Assembly: GCF_900314615.1 (NCBI RefSeq)
Contig: NZ_OMWA01000045.1
Span: 1 to 5,605, forward strand
Direction: 5' to 3'
From: an uncultured Methanobrevibacter sp.
GTDB taxonomy: Archaea; Methanobacteriota; Methanobacteria; Methanobacteriales; Methanobacteriaceae
Length of the DNA: 5,605 bases
Below, in pieces: positions 5,422-5,605 of this stretch; position 1 is the first letter of the stretch, and every line of letters starts with the position of its first letter. Position numbers and translations under genes: made by a program. The notes under the pieces are model-generated. The model saw only the letters and a list, made by a program, of their open reading frames with translations, searched no databases and was not told the origin of the DNA.

Positions 5422-5436
5422 TTATTAAAATCAATA

Positions 5437-5450
5437 ATTACAATTGTTAT
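5437..5450. promoter_or_regulatory. Palindromic operator copy 4 at the pdxS transcription start
   Basis: ATTACAATTGTTAT differs from the symmetric core of copy 1 by one base. It is centred at the expected pdxS start site, 26 bp from the centre of the TATA box. It links pdxS to the same putative regulator as the divergent operon. Confidence 0.5.
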
Positions 5451-5475
5451 ACTATATTATGACGGAGAAATTAAC

Positions 5476-5605
5476 ATGGTAGAAAAGGGAACAGATGTGT
5501 TAAAGGAAGGTTTCGCCAAAATGACAAAAGGCGGAGTCATTATGGACGTAGTGAATGCAGAACAGGCTTCAATTGCAGAAGATGCAGGGGCGGTGGCAGT
5601 AATGG
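5476..5605 (+). CDS. pdxS: Pyridoxal 5'-phosphate synthase, lyase subunit PdxS (5' part only)
   Basis: The first 43 codons of PdxS are present and the gene runs off the right edge. PdxS (Pdx1, SNZ family) condenses ribose 5-phosphate, glyceraldehyde 3-phosphate and ammonia into PLP in a dodecameric TIM-barrel complex with the glutaminase PdxT. The visible GGVIMDVVNAEQASIAEDAG stretch is the very conserved first strand and helix, with Asp24 the active-site aspartate that contacts ribose 5-phosphate. The catalytic lysine near residue 81 is outside the window. The ATG at 5476 has GGAG at 5464-5467, 8 nt upstream, and a TATA box at 5414-5421. The N-terminus has the expected length, so the start is firm. 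It is transcribed divergently from the nitrogenase-like operon and shares its palindromes; pdxT is not visible. Confidence 0.95.
   Translation, partial: MVEKGTDVLKEGFAKMTKGGVIMDVVNAEQASIAEDAGAVAVM

Larger units (their letters stand above)
4944..5475. other. Divergent regulatory region between the nitrogenase-like operon and pdxS
   Basis: About 530 nt of very AT-rich DNA, much longer than the 15-20 nt gaps inside the operon. It holds two or three promoter candidates, four related palindromes, one strong 9-bp hairpin, a 10-bp direct repeat and the 22-codon Cys/Met-rich frame. No GGAA-N6-TTCC NrpR site, tRNA or known riboswitch pattern is apparent. Confidence 0.6.

Noticed and set aside
5221..5475. 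Possible riboswitch or tRNA in the long intergenic region
   Set aside because: No cloverleaf, GC-rich stems or known aptamer core were visible; the region is almost uniformly AT-rich.
4944..5475. NrpR-type nitrogen operator (GGAA-N6-TTCC)
   Set aside because: No match was found on reading the region. This weakens, but does not exclude, a nitrogen-regulated role.

Overview
The window looks like chromosome from an AT-rich methanogenic archaeon of the Methanobacteriales, most likely Methanobrevibacter or a close relative. This is inferred from four things: an adhesin-like surface protein tail with a lectin-like domain and Ig-like repeats, archaeal promoter elements (TTTAAATA and TTTATATA boxes), GGAGGTGAT-type ribosome binding sites, and nitrogenase-like proteins beside pdxS. 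The genus cannot be fixed from this sequence alone.

Layout: (1) 1-742, plus strand: the C-terminal end of a large secreted adhesin-like protein. Its reading frame stops early at 605, and a displaced half-repeat continues in another frame to 742, followed by a hairpin/T-tract terminator. (2) 743-1098: no convincing gene. It holds a structure closely resembling the right end of an IS200/IS605 element (about 1028-1062) without a transposase or tnpB gene. (3) 1099-4931, minus strand: a compact three-gene operon transcribed D-like -> K-like -> H-like. It encodes a complete two-component nitrogenase-superfamily reductase: a NifH-type Fe protein and two different NifD/NifK-type subunits, with all six P-cluster cysteines. 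(4) 4932-5475: a long AT-rich divergent regulatory region. It has promoters for both directions, at least four copies of a palindrome of form ATAAC-N4-GTTAT, a hairpin, and a 22-codon reading frame (minus strand) with a good ribosome binding site in which 10 of 22 residues are Cys or Met. (5) 5476-5605, plus strand: the start of pdxS, the PLP synthase lyase/glutamine-acceptor subunit.

The operon is the main item of interest. It is too large and has too many subunits to be the F430-biosynthesis enzyme CfbCD, and it does not look like a genuine N2-fixing nitrogenase. The D-like subunit keeps the cofactor-ligating Cys but lacks the His ligand and the His195/Gln191 residues of Mo-nitrogenase, and no nifE, nifN, nifB or delta-subunit gene is visible here. 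It fits an uncharacterised or Mar-like (methylthio-alkane reductase-like) group. A Cys/Met-rich leader peptide and a palindrome shared with pdxS lead to a working hypothesis: a sulfur-acquisition reductase controlled by sulfur amino acid status and co-regulated with PLP supply. The proteins, motifs and palindromes are read directly from the sequence; the sulfur hypothesis is inference.
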